The translations under genes were made by a program, and so were the position numbers. Of a stretch of 26,951 nucleotides of DNA, positions 1 through 8,540 are shown piece after piece (positions within the stretch are counted from its first letter, which is position 1; the number at the start of each line of letters is the position of its first letter). The notes under the pieces are model-generated. The model had not been told where the DNA came from. It did not search any database and was given only the letters and a program-made list of their open reading frames with translations. Location: positions 846,565 through 873,515 of the forward strand of contig BFEA01000463.1 of NCBI GenBank assembly GCA_003427395.1. The letters are read 5' to 3'. Source of the DNA: Chara braunii. Its lineage: Eukaryota > Streptophyta > Charophyceae > Charales > Characeae.

Positions 1-65
<65 letters not shown>
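1..65. repeat. (AG)n microsatellite, left window edge
   Basis: This is an uninterrupted AG dinucleotide run that continues beyond the left edge of the window. It leads directly into the first spacer of the U2-derived array. A second, longer AG tract lies inside the same array at 541-616, so the microsatellite appears to be part of the amplified unit or a preferred site of slippage next to it. Confidence 0.97.
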
Positions 66-67
<2 letters not shown>

Positions 68-120
68 AGGGGGAAGTCAATTTACCGCCAAGCGGAGACG
101 CCTGTGTGTCTGTCTGTGTG

Positions 121-192
121 CCACAGATCACATATTAAACTGATCAGAGCAGATGCTACACCTGATCTTGGCCAAAAGGCCGAGAAAGGTAT
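121..192 (-). pseudogene. Truncated U2 snRNA pseudogene, copy 1
   Basis: The reverse complement begins with ATACCTTTCTCGGCCTTTTG, the 5' end of plant-type U2 snRNA, and stays alignable for about 72 bases through stem I, the branch-point recognition region and stem IIa. Similarity then stops and a CA-rich tract follows. The stem-loop IIb, Sm site and 3' domains are absent. The branch-point recognition element, GUAGUA in functional U2, reads GTAGCA here. No plant snRNA upstream sequence element or TATA box is visible at the expected distance. It is a pseudogene or a U2-headed retroposon rather than a working gene. Confidence 0.85.
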
Positions 193-276
193 TGAGTCGA
201 ATTGCCACCAAGCGAAAACAGCACAGGCAAAAAGAGAAAAAAAAAAAGCGAGATCAGGCTACCGCCAAACGGAGAC

Positions 277-302
277 GTGTGTGTGTGTGTGTGTGTGTGT
301 GT
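277..302. repeat. (GT)n microsatellite
   Basis: This GT run lies between the CGGAGACG spacer and U2 copy 2. Copy 1 has a degenerate TG-rich tract in the same relative place (about 92-120), and copy 3 is bordered by another pure TG run at 523-538. Confidence 0.95.
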
Positions 303-330
303 CCGTCACTGAGTACGACAACACGAACGA

Positions 331-399
331 CAGATCACATATTAAACTGATCAGAACAGATGCTACAGTTGATCTTAGCCAAAAGGCCGAGAAAGGTAT
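331..399 (-). pseudogene. Truncated U2 snRNA pseudogene, copy 2
   Basis: The reverse complement matches the first 69 or so bases of U2, starting ATACC. It has the unaltered CTCGGCCTTTTGGCTAAG stretch of the 5' stem-loop. It shares with copy 1 the GTAGCA branch-point element, a G in place of U just before the ATCAG of the next helix, and GTGATCTG where U2 has CUGAUAUG. It is followed on the plus strand by the same GAGTCGAATTGCCACCAAGC flank as copy 1, so the flank was duplicated together with the U2 part. Confidence 0.86.
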
Positions 400-472
400 T
401 GAGTCGAATTGCCACCAAGCCAAAACAACACAGGCAAAAACAGAAAAAAAAAAGCAAGATCGCAGGCAACTC

Positions 473-518
473 GGATCACATATTGAACTGATCAGAACAG
501 ATGCTACACTTGATCTCA
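473..518 (-). pseudogene. Truncated U2 snRNA pseudogene, copy 3
   Basis: This copy keeps the middle of the U2-like segment, from the GAGATCAAG stretch to the AATATGTGATC end, but lacks the first 20 or so bases (the CTCGGCCTTTTGGC stem). The lost edge joins a TG microsatellite at 523-538. It has the same GTAGCA element as the other copies. Confidence 0.8.
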
Positions 519-540
519 GAATTGTGTGTGTGTGTGTATC

Positions 541-549
541 AGAGAGAGA

Positions 550-616
<67 letters not shown>
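541..616. repeat. (AG)n microsatellite inside the U2 array
   Basis: This is an AG run of about 76 bases with one interruption (ATGG near 551). It separates U2 copies 3 and 4. Confidence 0.97.
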
Positions 617-619
<3 letters not shown>

Positions 620-626
620 TTCGATC

Positions 627-681
627 TATTAAACAGATCACAACAGATGCTACACTTGATCTTAGCCCCACCAAGAGGAAA
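627..681 (-). pseudogene. Truncated U2 snRNA pseudogene, copy 4
   Basis: The best match covers 627-667, containing AACAGATGCTACACTTGATC on the plus strand. There is a small internal deletion relative to copy 2, because the AACTGATCAG piece is shortened. The CCAAGAGG that follows may be the eroded CCAAAAGGCC of the 5' stem. The GTAGCA branch-point element is again present. Confidence 0.7.
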
Positions 682-702
682 CAATAGAGCAGACGAGTCA
701 AA

Positions 703-820
703 TTTTTTTTTTTTTTTTTCTGGGTATGGCCAGATGCTACATTTTATTTCACAATCGCCACAAAAAAAAAACGAATTGCCACGAAGGAGAAACAGCAAAC
801 GCCAAAAAAGAAAAGAAAAA
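703..820 (-). repeat. Decayed fifth unit of the U2-derived array
   Basis: A run of 17 T (703-719) is followed by a short stretch (731-750) that keeps the CAGATGCTACA core of the U2 copies. After it comes CGAATTGCC (772-780) and an A-rich tract that parallels the flank seen after copies 1 and 2. The U2 part alone would not be convincing. The conserved order of U2 core, flank and A-rich tract supports the call. Confidence 0.55.
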
Positions 821-913
821 AAAAATAGCAAGATCATTGGTTGTAGCCGGATCGACCACAGATTAGTTCTCATCTTTTGCTGCCATTATTAAAAACAAAT
901 ACAAATCCGTCCT

Positions 914-1424
914 TTGATGCTTTTGCTTTTTCTCATGGTTTTTTTGCGTCTCCTACTTTTGTCATTCTCCTTTTCTCTTTCTGCATTTCTCTTCTCCTCT
1001 CGCACCGCAGCCGAATCTTCTCACGCCGCGGAACAACAAGCACGCCAACGTCTGATACTCAGACAACAATGTTACAGACATGCACACATCGAACACATCG
1101 AACCGCGCATCAACACTGCACGCATTTACACCGCAACTCTTATTACCCACCACATACTCATTACCATTGCAAGCCTTGGCGAGAGAACACCGTGTCTTTA
1201 CTGTTGTGCACATAAGTGGCAGCATGAACACGCGTGGACAACACTGTTGCAGACAGGGTAAAATGCAACCTTCACTTTGGCAATACCCTCCACCTGCGAC
1301 ACCGGAGCATGAAATCATCCGCCTCTGGGAAGCTGACACCGCACACGAGCGACTCTTACAATCACCCTCCCGTCAATTTAACAACGCCCTCACGCTGGCA
1401 TCACAATCTGTCAAAAAAACATAA
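914..1424 (+). pseudogene. Helitron Rep-helicase, N-terminal zinc-finger-like segment (broken)
   Basis: Plant Helitron proteins start with an Arg/Gln-rich stretch and a Cys-rich piece that leads into a proline-containing GKV-type motif. Here an Arg/Gln-rich stretch and a CLYCCAHKW piece (about 1191-1217) are read in one frame, ending at a stop at 1259-1261. The matching continuation, CCRQGKMQ followed by a YPPP motif and QFNNALTLAS, is read in another frame and ends at TAA 1422-1424. A frameshift therefore lies at about 1225-1255. The true start codon is not determined. The first part, 914-1020, is hydrophobic and may not be coding at all. Confidence 0.6.
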
Positions 1425-3223
1425 TACCCTCCTGGCGCTTGGCCGGGGATGCTTTGCATAGAAGGACAACTCCACCAGAATTTGGACCCTCTTCTCCCAG
1501 ATGCTGACCGTGAGCCTGCATTCGCACAAATCTACATCTACGATCCAAAAGACGAACATGGCGCAACACTTCTCCGCCTTGATCGTTTTGACCTTCCTGC
1601 CGATACACCCCTTGCAACTATTCGCTCGATCAAAGGCCTTCTCCAGAAGTTCCACACTCTTCTTCGTGCATGCAACCGCTGGGTGCAGGATTTCATCACT
1701 CTTTCTGAAATGCCTAATGAAATGATACACGACCGACACATTGTCATTAACCCTGACGCACGACCAGCCGATCAACACGAACGTCGCTTCAACAAAGAAC
1801 TGTGTCTTCTTATGCACGATCAGCCTGCCAATCGAGAAATCACGATCCGCAAACGTGTTGGGGGGATTGTCCGAATTGCTGAAACGAACCGTGCTCTTAA
1901 CCCTCTTCACTACGTGCTCCTCTTTCCCGCCGGCGAAGACGGTTGGGCACCCGACACCGATGACGAGACTGAAGGCGACCACCACTGTGCTATGGCACGA
2001 GAATTCTATGTTTTCCACTTGAACACACGTCAGACAGAAACAACAACAATATTCCATGCAGGCCGCCTTTTTCCAAGAGTATGTTTGCATGGCGTTTACT
2101 AAAATCGAGAACGGTCGCCTTCTGTACAACCGTCTCCACCAAACAGAAATCCGTGCAGACCTCTACCAAAATCTTCGTGATCATCTCATGCAATATGACA
2201 ACACTGAAAACGTTGGCCAACGAATTGTCCTTCCCGGAACATTCACCTGGGGGCCACGCGACATGCACCGCCGATACCAGGATGCAATGGCAACCGTCCA
2301 AGAATTTGAAGCTCCAGATCTTTTCTTAACTTTCACATGTAACCCTCACTGACCCGAAATCCAAACTGCCCTCTTCCCCAACCAACAACCATCCGACCGA
2401 CCAGACCTTCTTGCACGCGTGTTCAAAGGCTATTTGCGACAATTGATCCACGACATACACTTCACCCATGTGTTTGGACCGACTACAACATATACATGCG
2501 TCATTGAGTTCCAAAAACGCGGTTTGCCGCATGCCCACATAATAGTTACATTGAAAGAAGACCACAAAATTGCCACGCCTGAACAAATCGACGTTGTGGT
2601 CTGCGCTGAGCTTCCCGCAAATCCCACTCTGCAAGAACTCGTGCTCACTCACATGATCCACACTCCATGCGGCGTACACAATTTCCATGCTCCTTGCATG
2701 CATAACGACCGTTGCACACGGTTTTTCCCTAAAGATTTCTCTGACCGCACAACTTGGAACGAAGATACCGGCTACCCGATTTACCGACGACATGCACCTG
2801 CTGACGGCGGATTGGTTATCACTCGTGGCGACACCGACCTTGACAATTATTGGGTTATCTCTTACAACCCTTACTTGCTTCTCCGATATCGCACACATTT
2901 CAACGTGGAAATTTGTGCATCAACTTCCGCATGCCCATATATGTTCGAGTAAATCCTGAAAGGACCGGACAGAGCAATGGTGGCCGAAGCAATAAACACA
3001 GAAGATGAAATCGAAATGTAGCAAGACATGAGAACAATCGGTGCTGCCGAATCATGCTGGCGGATTTTTGATTTTGCTATGGCCGACCGCTACCCTTCGG
3101 TTTCACCGCTCCTTGTACATACTGGAAACCGACAACGCGTCTACTTTCGCCACCACCAGGGTCAACGTATCGCACGAGCGCCGGCGCCCGAAACAGAACT
3201 AACGGCATGGTTCAAAATGGAAT
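1425..3223 (+). pseudogene. Helitron Rep nuclease region (HUH endonuclease), broken
   Basis: This segment would nick and rejoin the transposon ends. The Helitron-like N domain runs from IEGQLHQNLDPLLP (about 1455) through ALNPLHYVLLFPAGEDGW (about 1896-1950). One extra T in a T5 run (2068-2072) shifts the frame within the GRLF-QEY motif. The Rep motif with FTCNP follows at about 2323-2349 and is cut by TGA 2350-2352, where the family has Trp. The HUH motif is HAH at 2530-2538, inside EFQKRGLPHAHI. The Y2 motif keeps its first Tyr (2938-2940), but the second is TAA (2950-2952). Another stop, TAG 3019-3021, sits where a Tyr is usual. A further frameshift lies near 3218-3224, after TAWFKM. Family identity is very secure; function is lost. 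Confidence 0.93.
2938..2952 (+). other. Helitron Y2 motif with second tyrosine replaced by a stop
   Basis: The reading is Tyr-Met-Phe-Glu-stop, followed in frame by ILKGPDRA. Helitron Reps carry two catalytic tyrosines four residues apart, followed by a KG-D-A pattern. The TAA falls exactly on the second tyrosine position and is one base from either Tyr codon. Confidence 0.85.
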
Positions 3224-5305
3224 GTTGCACATCCGAATGATCCGGACGTCGCAAAACCCCTGTACAAAGACATGATCCGCCATTTTCGCTTCGACAAAAG
3301 CACAAAACGCTCAATCCTCCGCCGCGGTGTAGCGAACACAATTGGTCACATACACACCATTCATCCCAACGGCGGAGATACATTTTACCTCCGAATACTC
3401 CTTTTGTCGCCACACTCCCGCGGCGCAACAAGCTTCGAACATCTTCGCATTGTCAACAACGAAATTCATCCCACATATCAATCTGCATGCAAAGCGCTTG
3501 GCCTGTTGAACGACAACGCACAATTCGATGTTGTTCTGCAAGACGCAGTCCTCGCCTCGCCGTCGCCCAAGGTCCGCGACCTCTTCGTCCATATCGTTCT
3601 CCACAGTACTCTAGCTGACCATGATGAGTTTTTTGAAACCCATTGGCAACAAATGACAGACGACTTCCACAGAAATCTTGCCGGTGCAGCTGTTCCTCTC
3701 CCAATAATCAGAGCATTGGTCCTCCTCGACATCGAAAGCCGCCTGCAAAAAGAGGGCAAAGAACTGGAGGATGTTGGACTTGCACCGCCGCCACCGGCGG
3801 AGAGAGAACAAGCTAATGGCCTCGCCGAAAGGCCGTCACGCCAAGGTATTCCGCGAATCATCGACGACGAAATTTCATACCCCAAAGAGGAACTTCAGCG
3901 CACTCTCGACTCCAATCTCCCACAACTGCTCCCCTCTCAACGAGCTGTTTTCCAGCGCGTCGTCATACATGCTGCTGAAAACAGCAACCCGCTCTGCCTT
4001 TTTGTTGACGCACCGGCCGGCACAGGTAAAACATTCTGCTTCAACACAATACTCGTACACATTCGCGTCCATGACCAAATTGCACTTGTTGTTGCTTCGA
4101 GCGGCATCGCAGCCACCCTGCTAAGCGGAGGCCGAACTTTCCACTCTCGATTCAAAGCGTCCCTCACACCCACTGCTACATCCACATTAGACATTCCCAA
4201 ACAATCCGCGCTCGCACAACTTATACGGATGGTTGTAGTTATCCTCTGGGACGAAGCACCCATGACACACAAATTCCAGTTCGAAGCATTGGACAGAACG
4301 CTAAAAGACATTTGTTCATCTCCCCTACCCTTCGGCGGGAAAATCATCGTCCTCGGTGGTGATTTCCGACAAATACTCCCCGTTATCACCAAAGGTACAC
4401 GAGCACAGACGATAGACGCGTGTATTAAATCTTCCGTTTTATGGCAGCACTTCGACACGATGCATCTCTCCGAAAACATGCGTGTCCTCACACAAATTGA
4501 CACTCCTACCGGGCACGATTATGCTCAATGGCTCCTCAAGCTCGGAAACGGAGAAATCGAACATATACATAACAACCCCCCCAATACCATTCCCCTTCCT
4601 TCTCATCTTTGTCTCCATGGCGGAACATCAGAGCTCATCGATTGGACATTCCCAAACCTCCAACATAACTTTAAAACCCCACAATGGCTCGCAAAACGTT
4701 TGATCCTGTAGCCCAAAAACAAATCGGTCTCGACGCTCAACAACATCATTCTCGATTCATTTCCCGGTCCAGTCATCACATCCCTCAGTGCTGACTCACT
4801 GCTCCCTAACGAAAATTTCCCCGATGTTCCGATCGACACCTTGAACACATTAGATCTTTCATCCCTCCCCCCCCACATACTCCGCATGAAACATAATGCC
4901 CCCGCCATTCTCTTACGAAATATCGCAATGAGAAACGGGCTCTACAACAGAACACGACTGATAGTCGACTCTGTGACAAACAACAGGCTCCTTCACGGTC
5001 GAACCCTGCCATCCCTGCACCCAGTACTCCTCCCGCGCATCTTGCTCACAGTCATCGACATCACATCCCCTTTCCTGTGGCAAAGATGCCAATTTCCCAT
5101 TCGCCTGGCATTCGCGATCACAATCAACAAATCCCAAGGCCAATCTATCAAACATGCCAGCGTTGATCTTCACCAACCAACATTTGCACACGGCCAACTT
5201 TATGTCGCGGCGTCACGAGAAGGTGACCCTGCCCATGTACGCTTCTCGCTGCCTTCCCTGCTTGACCACGCAACCAATATTGTTTACAAAGAAATGCTTA
5301 ACTAA
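3224..5305 (+). pseudogene. Helitron PIF1-like helicase region (one in-frame stop)
   Basis: This is the superfamily 1 DNA helicase half of the Helitron protein, which would unwind the strand being transferred. It is one frame from about 3224 to the stop at 5303-5305, interrupted only by TAG 4709-4711 within the ILxPKN motif. Walker A (DAPAGTGKTF) is at 4007-4036. Walker B (ILWDEAPM) is near 4238-4264. GGDFRQILPV is near 4357-4386. Near the C terminus FAITINKSQGQS (about 5110-5145) and HGQLYVAASR (about 5191-5220) match the last helicase motifs. A pre-helicase linker (RGATSFEHLR, ALGLLNDN) links it to the Rep part. All key helicase residues are present, so decay here is less than in the Rep half. 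Confidence 0.94.
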
Positions 5306-5607
5306 ATATGCTTCCAACGCACATGCGACACCGACAAAAGAGACAACAAGACAAACACAAATAAACTCCAGTACTCTTTTCGGCGCCGCCTTTGACCGAT
5401 CTACGCTGCCTTTGTTTTCCTCTGCTTCTCGTCTTCCACCTACTCTCCTCCATCTCCATATGATCCCCCCTCCCCTGCAGGTGCCCATGAGGACAAGCAG
5501 CCGCAAAAGAAGCCAAGATCCTCATCCAAGCCATCACCGTCAACAACTTCATCTTCCAAATCGACGCCAATGCAGATGACGACGACTACGAACACAACAA
5601 CCAGAAC
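5306..5607 (+). other. Spacer between the two Helitron genes, with a 3' splice-site-like sequence
   Basis: All three forward frames carry stops or low-complexity peptides. A long C/T-rich stretch (about 5398-5477) ends in CCCTGCAG followed by GTG at 5481, which is an excellent 3' splice acceptor on sequence. From 5491 the frame of the downstream gene is open and reads KEAKILIQAITVNNFIFQID then an Asp-rich stretch before joining the ATG at 5608. The second gene may therefore start with an upstream exon, but a TGA at 5488-5490 blocks this frame just after the acceptor. Confidence 0.4.
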
Positions 5608-6942
5608 ATGAACAGCCACCCCGCCGCGCCTTCTACAACAGCCCTCCTTGTGACAACAACGACATCAACAAAAACAACTGCCTCAACGACAACACCTGCA
5701 ACTACAACAACAACCACAAAAACAACAGCCTCGACATCGGTGACTACCTCTATGACCACTTCTACAACACTGCCAGCTTCCCTGGAAACAACTGCCTCGA
5801 CAACGACACCTGCAACTGCAACAACAACCACAAAGACAACAGCCTCGACATCGGTGACTGCCGCTACGACCACTTCTACAACACTGACACCTTCCCTGGT
5901 GTCGTCGTCGACATCGGTAACTACCGCTACGACCGCTTCTACAACACTGCCAGCTTCCCTGGAGACAACTACCTCGACGACGACACCTGCAACTGCAACG
6001 ACAACCAAAAAGACAACAGCGTCAACATCGATGACTGCAGCTACGACCACTTCTACAACACTGGCAGCTTCCCTGCCGTCGTCATCATCAACAACTTCGG
6101 CATCTCTTCTCACTGCCTCGGCTCTGTCCCAGATTCCATTCGATGACGAGATTCTCGCCCAAATTCCGCTCCCATCTCCATCCTCCTCCTATTAAAACCG
6201 CTCTTCAACATTTCCACAATCCACTCCTCTCACCGCTTCCACAATTGTCCGCCCAACTCCTTCTACTACTCCACTCACCACCACCCCAACTACATACATC
6301 AGATGGGACGAATGGCTACGGCTACTCACGACGGACAACATTGAACACATCATCACGCAGATACTGTGGGAGGACTTCGTCGCAATTGATCACGCTGCAT
6401 TCTCGCCCCACCTCTATGACTTCTTCGACATCCACAAACACAACCGAATGCGATCTCTGCAACGACCTGACCCCTCCACTGACATCAACATCCAATTCCG
6501 TCACGCAAAGACATTCCTCCTCAAGCTCATCAACGACGACTACATCCGTCTACGTTCACCCAGAACACCGCGCCCACAATACCAACACGAGCGTATCACT
6601 ACAACGCACCATAGATACACTTTCATCGCCAACACACCGCCGCCACGCCAAACGTCATTGGAGCCCCACACACCGCACGACAACGCCCCGCTCTGGTGGC
6701 TGCCATTGCAGCCATGGGGCGCCACAATATCGACCGCCCTCATTCATGACCTGCTTGCATCACGTCGCACCCTCCACATTTACAACATCCCCCACCCGCC
6801 TTGCACATGGGATTACCTGAACGACCTCATCTTCCTCCACCATCAAGAAACACAACATCCCCTCCCTCCATTCCCCACATTCAGGGCAGACATCATCCGT
6901 CGGGCCACAACAATTCTTCGAGCACAAGGACCGCCTGCGTGA
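5608..6942 (+). pseudogene. Second Helitron gene: Thr/Ser repeats plus unknown C-terminal domain
   Basis: I do not recognise this protein. One frame stays open from ATG 5608 to the stop at 6940-6942 except for TAA 6193-6195, which suggests one gene with a single nonsense mutation. Residues 1-195 are almost pure Thr/Ser/Ala/Pro and contain a 38-residue repeat. The Thr/Pro-rich stretch resumes after the stop and gives way at about 6295 to an ordinary-composition domain: WDEWLRLL, IITQILWEDFVAID, YDFFDIHKHN, AKTFLLKLINDDYIRL, WWLPLQPWGATIS and DYLNDLIFLHH. No signal peptide is visible. It follows the helicase by about 300 bases on the same strand and has the same C-rich codon use, so it probably belongs to the element. 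A captured host gene is the alternative. Confidence 0.6.
5671..6075 (+). repeat. 114-bp coding minisatellite (3.5 copies)
   Basis: Copies span 5671-5784, 5785-5898, 5899-5961 (a 63-bp partial unit) and 5962-6075. All lengths are multiples of three, so the frame is kept. Each full unit encodes a 38-residue block with TTTPATATTTTKTTAST and ends in TLPASL or close variants. Expansion and contraction while keeping frame suggest it was translated while it evolved. On the opposite strand it gives an artificial Val-rich reading frame. Confidence 0.9.
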
Positions 6943-7307
6943 TGGACACATGGACAGCGACGGAGAAAAGACACTGACAGAGTATCAAGAAGGTTGTCCC
7001 TTATCATGGTGTTGCATCTTGTGTCATTACAGTTTTCTCTTTTATTTTCAAACTCCCAAATGCATTAATTTGTTTTTCTTTCTTTTTGTGTGATTCAGAA
7101 CAACAGTTCCACCCTGTGCTACAACACCCCATATTAGCCACACAGTATCGCTTTTGTTCTCCCTGTACCCTGGAGCTCATTTCCGAGATATAACCCCGCT
7201 CACTTTTGTCTCCCGTCTCCAGATGTTGTTCTGTCGTCATCCATCGCCGCAGCGGGTCCACTTGTCTTCATAAATTAAAGAAACAACGGCACAAACGGCA
7301 TGTTTTG
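6943..7307. other. Non-coding stretch after the second Helitron gene
   Basis: There is no coding-like sequence. A T-rich tract (about 7030-7098) ends in GTGATTCAG and could be a splice acceptor or only composition. The 3' end of the Helitron must lie here or further right, but I could not identify a convincing hairpin followed by CTRR. Confidence 0.5.
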
Positions 7308-7426
7308 AGTTTGCAAAGGCAGAACAAACAGGCAGTAGGCAACTTTGTCATGGCCTGAGTTCGAAAAGGCGGTTGTAACTCAGGCCGGCAGTGGTGTCAA
7401 GGTGGCGGTTTCATTAAGGCGGTTGT

Positions 7427-7477
<51 letters not shown>

Positions 7478-7705
7478 TGCGGCCAAGCCTGCGGCTGGGC
7501 CACGGCTGTGGCTGGCCATGGCCGTGATGGGCCACAGTCACGAAAAAAAAAAAAAAAAAGACTCCAAAAAAAAAAAAAAAAAGACTCAACTGCCTTAACA
7601 AAAACCCCACCCTGACACCACTGGTGGCCTGAGTTACAACCGCCTTTTCAAACTCAGGCCATGACGAAGTTGCAGACTGCCTGTTTTTTCTGCCCATTAC
7701 AAACT
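7308..7705. repeat. Foldback palindrome with homopolymer core
   Basis: The left arm (about 7308-7427) and right arm (about 7578-7705) are imperfect inverted repeats of about 120 bases. Shared pieces include CATGGCCTGAGTT, AAAAGGCGGTTGTAACTCAG and CAGTGGTGTCA. Each arm has its own hairpin, GGCCTGAGTT paired with AACTCAGGCC (7352-7361 with 7377-7386; 7626-7635 with 7651-7660). Between the arms are 49 T (7428-7476), a GC-rich centre with the palindrome GGCCATGGCC, and two 17-A runs (7543-7559, 7566-7582). No protein is encoded. It resembles a foldback or MITE-like element, or two retroposon copies inserted tail to tail. Confidence 0.85.
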
Positions 7706-8030
7706 GCCATATGACATAAGCGTACTTCCCTCAAAATTAAGACAACGTCTTTAAAGTTATATCGTTCCCAAGGCATATAATCAACCGCCCCTGCGCCCTC
7801 CTCTTGTCATTCTTATTTCCTTTTTGTAAAAAAATGTCGTGTATTTTCTGTTTTTTTCTCTTCTTCTTTTTTTTTGGTTTGGGGCCTGTGATCGGGCGCT
7901 CGTTCCCCGATCTCAAAAAGTCTCGTCCGTTAATGCGCTGTGACTCTTTTTTCCAAGCAGGCCGAGGTACTGGTGGTTGAAACACTCACTTCCTGACCCT
8001 CTGGCCACTACAAGCTAAAAAACAAGTGAA
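7706..8030. other. Unassigned non-coding stretch
   Basis: T-rich tracts are present (about 7820-7880), with no coding signal and no repeat that I can match elsewhere in the window. Confidence 0.5.
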
Positions 8031-8353
8031 CATTGGCGATCTCGGCCGCAAATTGGGCGTTTTCTAAACCCAAATCCTCAGGGCTTATAAGACTCCCGCC
8101 AGTTGGACCTGATGATGTAAGGTTTTTTTTTTTGTAAGTTTGCAACTTTGCACGCCCGAATTGCACCCAGGAACATCAATATGTGGTTAACTTTGACATT
8201 TATTCCGGAACATTAAATGGGCAGTTAACTTTGACATTCCTGGCCACATTTACGGCATTTTCTGAATCGAAACCATTGGGGCTTACCGAGTCCCCGCCAG
8301 TAGGGCCTGACTATAATTTGGGCCCTCTAAACACTTAAATTGCAGCCAGGAAC
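8031..8353. repeat. Diverged tandem duplication, about 200-bp period
   Basis: Two diverged copies, about 8031-8174 and 8235-8353, share in the same order a GGCNTTTTCT piece, GGGCTTA with CCCGCCAGT, GGACCTGA/GGGCCTGA and a terminal ATTGCANCCAGGAAC. Between them GTTAACTTTGACATT occurs twice (near 8187 and 8224). This is an old duplication; its source is unknown. Confidence 0.6.
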
Positions 8354-8540
8354 GTCGTAGATCCCCACCGCAACAAAACGATTCTACTGAGGACCGCGCT
8401 ACGCACGGGGACGCAGTCAGGACAACTTGTTGGGGGAGGACGGCAGATTTGGCAGGTTTGGTAAGTAGGCCAGGTTCGCAGTGCGTATACGCAAAAAAAA
8501 ACTGACAAAAAAAAAAAAAAAAAATCCTCACAGCCATCGA
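8354..8540. other. Short unassigned stretch with poly-A tracts
   Basis: A-runs occur at about 8491-8524. No coding signal is seen. Confidence 0.45.

Larger units (their letters stand above)
63..870 (-). repeat. Array of U2 snRNA-derived repeat units
   Basis: Four clear and one decayed unit are seen. On the minus strand a unit reads: T-rich tract, a unique upstream piece, a truncated U2 snRNA 5' region, a (CA)n tract, then a short body containing TACCGCCAA and CGGAGACG (plus-strand spelling). The body is present at about 63-95 and 250-277. The upstream piece, GAATTGCCACCAAGC on the plus strand, is present after copies 1 and 2 and in altered form near 772-790. Spacing between copies varies (about 206, 141 and 155 bases) because the microsatellites differ in length. 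This is a tandem or nested set of pseudogene units, not a functional snRNA cluster, since no copy extends past about U2 position 72. Confidence 0.8.
880..6945 (+). mobile_element. Decayed autonomous Helitron (boundaries approximate)
   Basis: This rolling-circle DNA transposon is recognised from its Rep-helicase gene: Helitron-like N domain, HUH Rep and PIF1-type helicase in that order on the plus strand. A second gene lies just downstream on the same strand. I could not identify the 5' TC end, the 3' hairpin or the CTRR end with confidence, so the limits given are those of the coding-like sequence. The element cannot encode a working transposase: at least five in-frame stops and three frameshifts interrupt the Rep-helicase gene. 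The codon-like C-rich composition differs from the AT-rich DNA on both sides. Confidence 0.85.

Noticed and set aside
104-892. Open frames on both strands through the AG/GT tracts
   Set aside because: The peptides are runs of Arg-Glu, Ser-Leu or Val-Cys produced by microsatellites; the non-repetitive parts are U2-like RNA sequence.
1401-2129. 242-codon minus-strand frame
   Set aside because: It lies opposite the Helitron Rep gene, whose plus-strand translation matches the family; the minus-strand peptide shows no domain pattern.
5586-6113. Val-rich 175-codon minus-strand frame
   Set aside because: It is the mirror of the Thr/Ser minisatellite; GAC/GTC-type codons on the other strand give Val by composition.
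7380-7697. Frames with long Phe or Lys runs
   Set aside because: They are caused by the poly-T and poly-A tracts of the foldback element.
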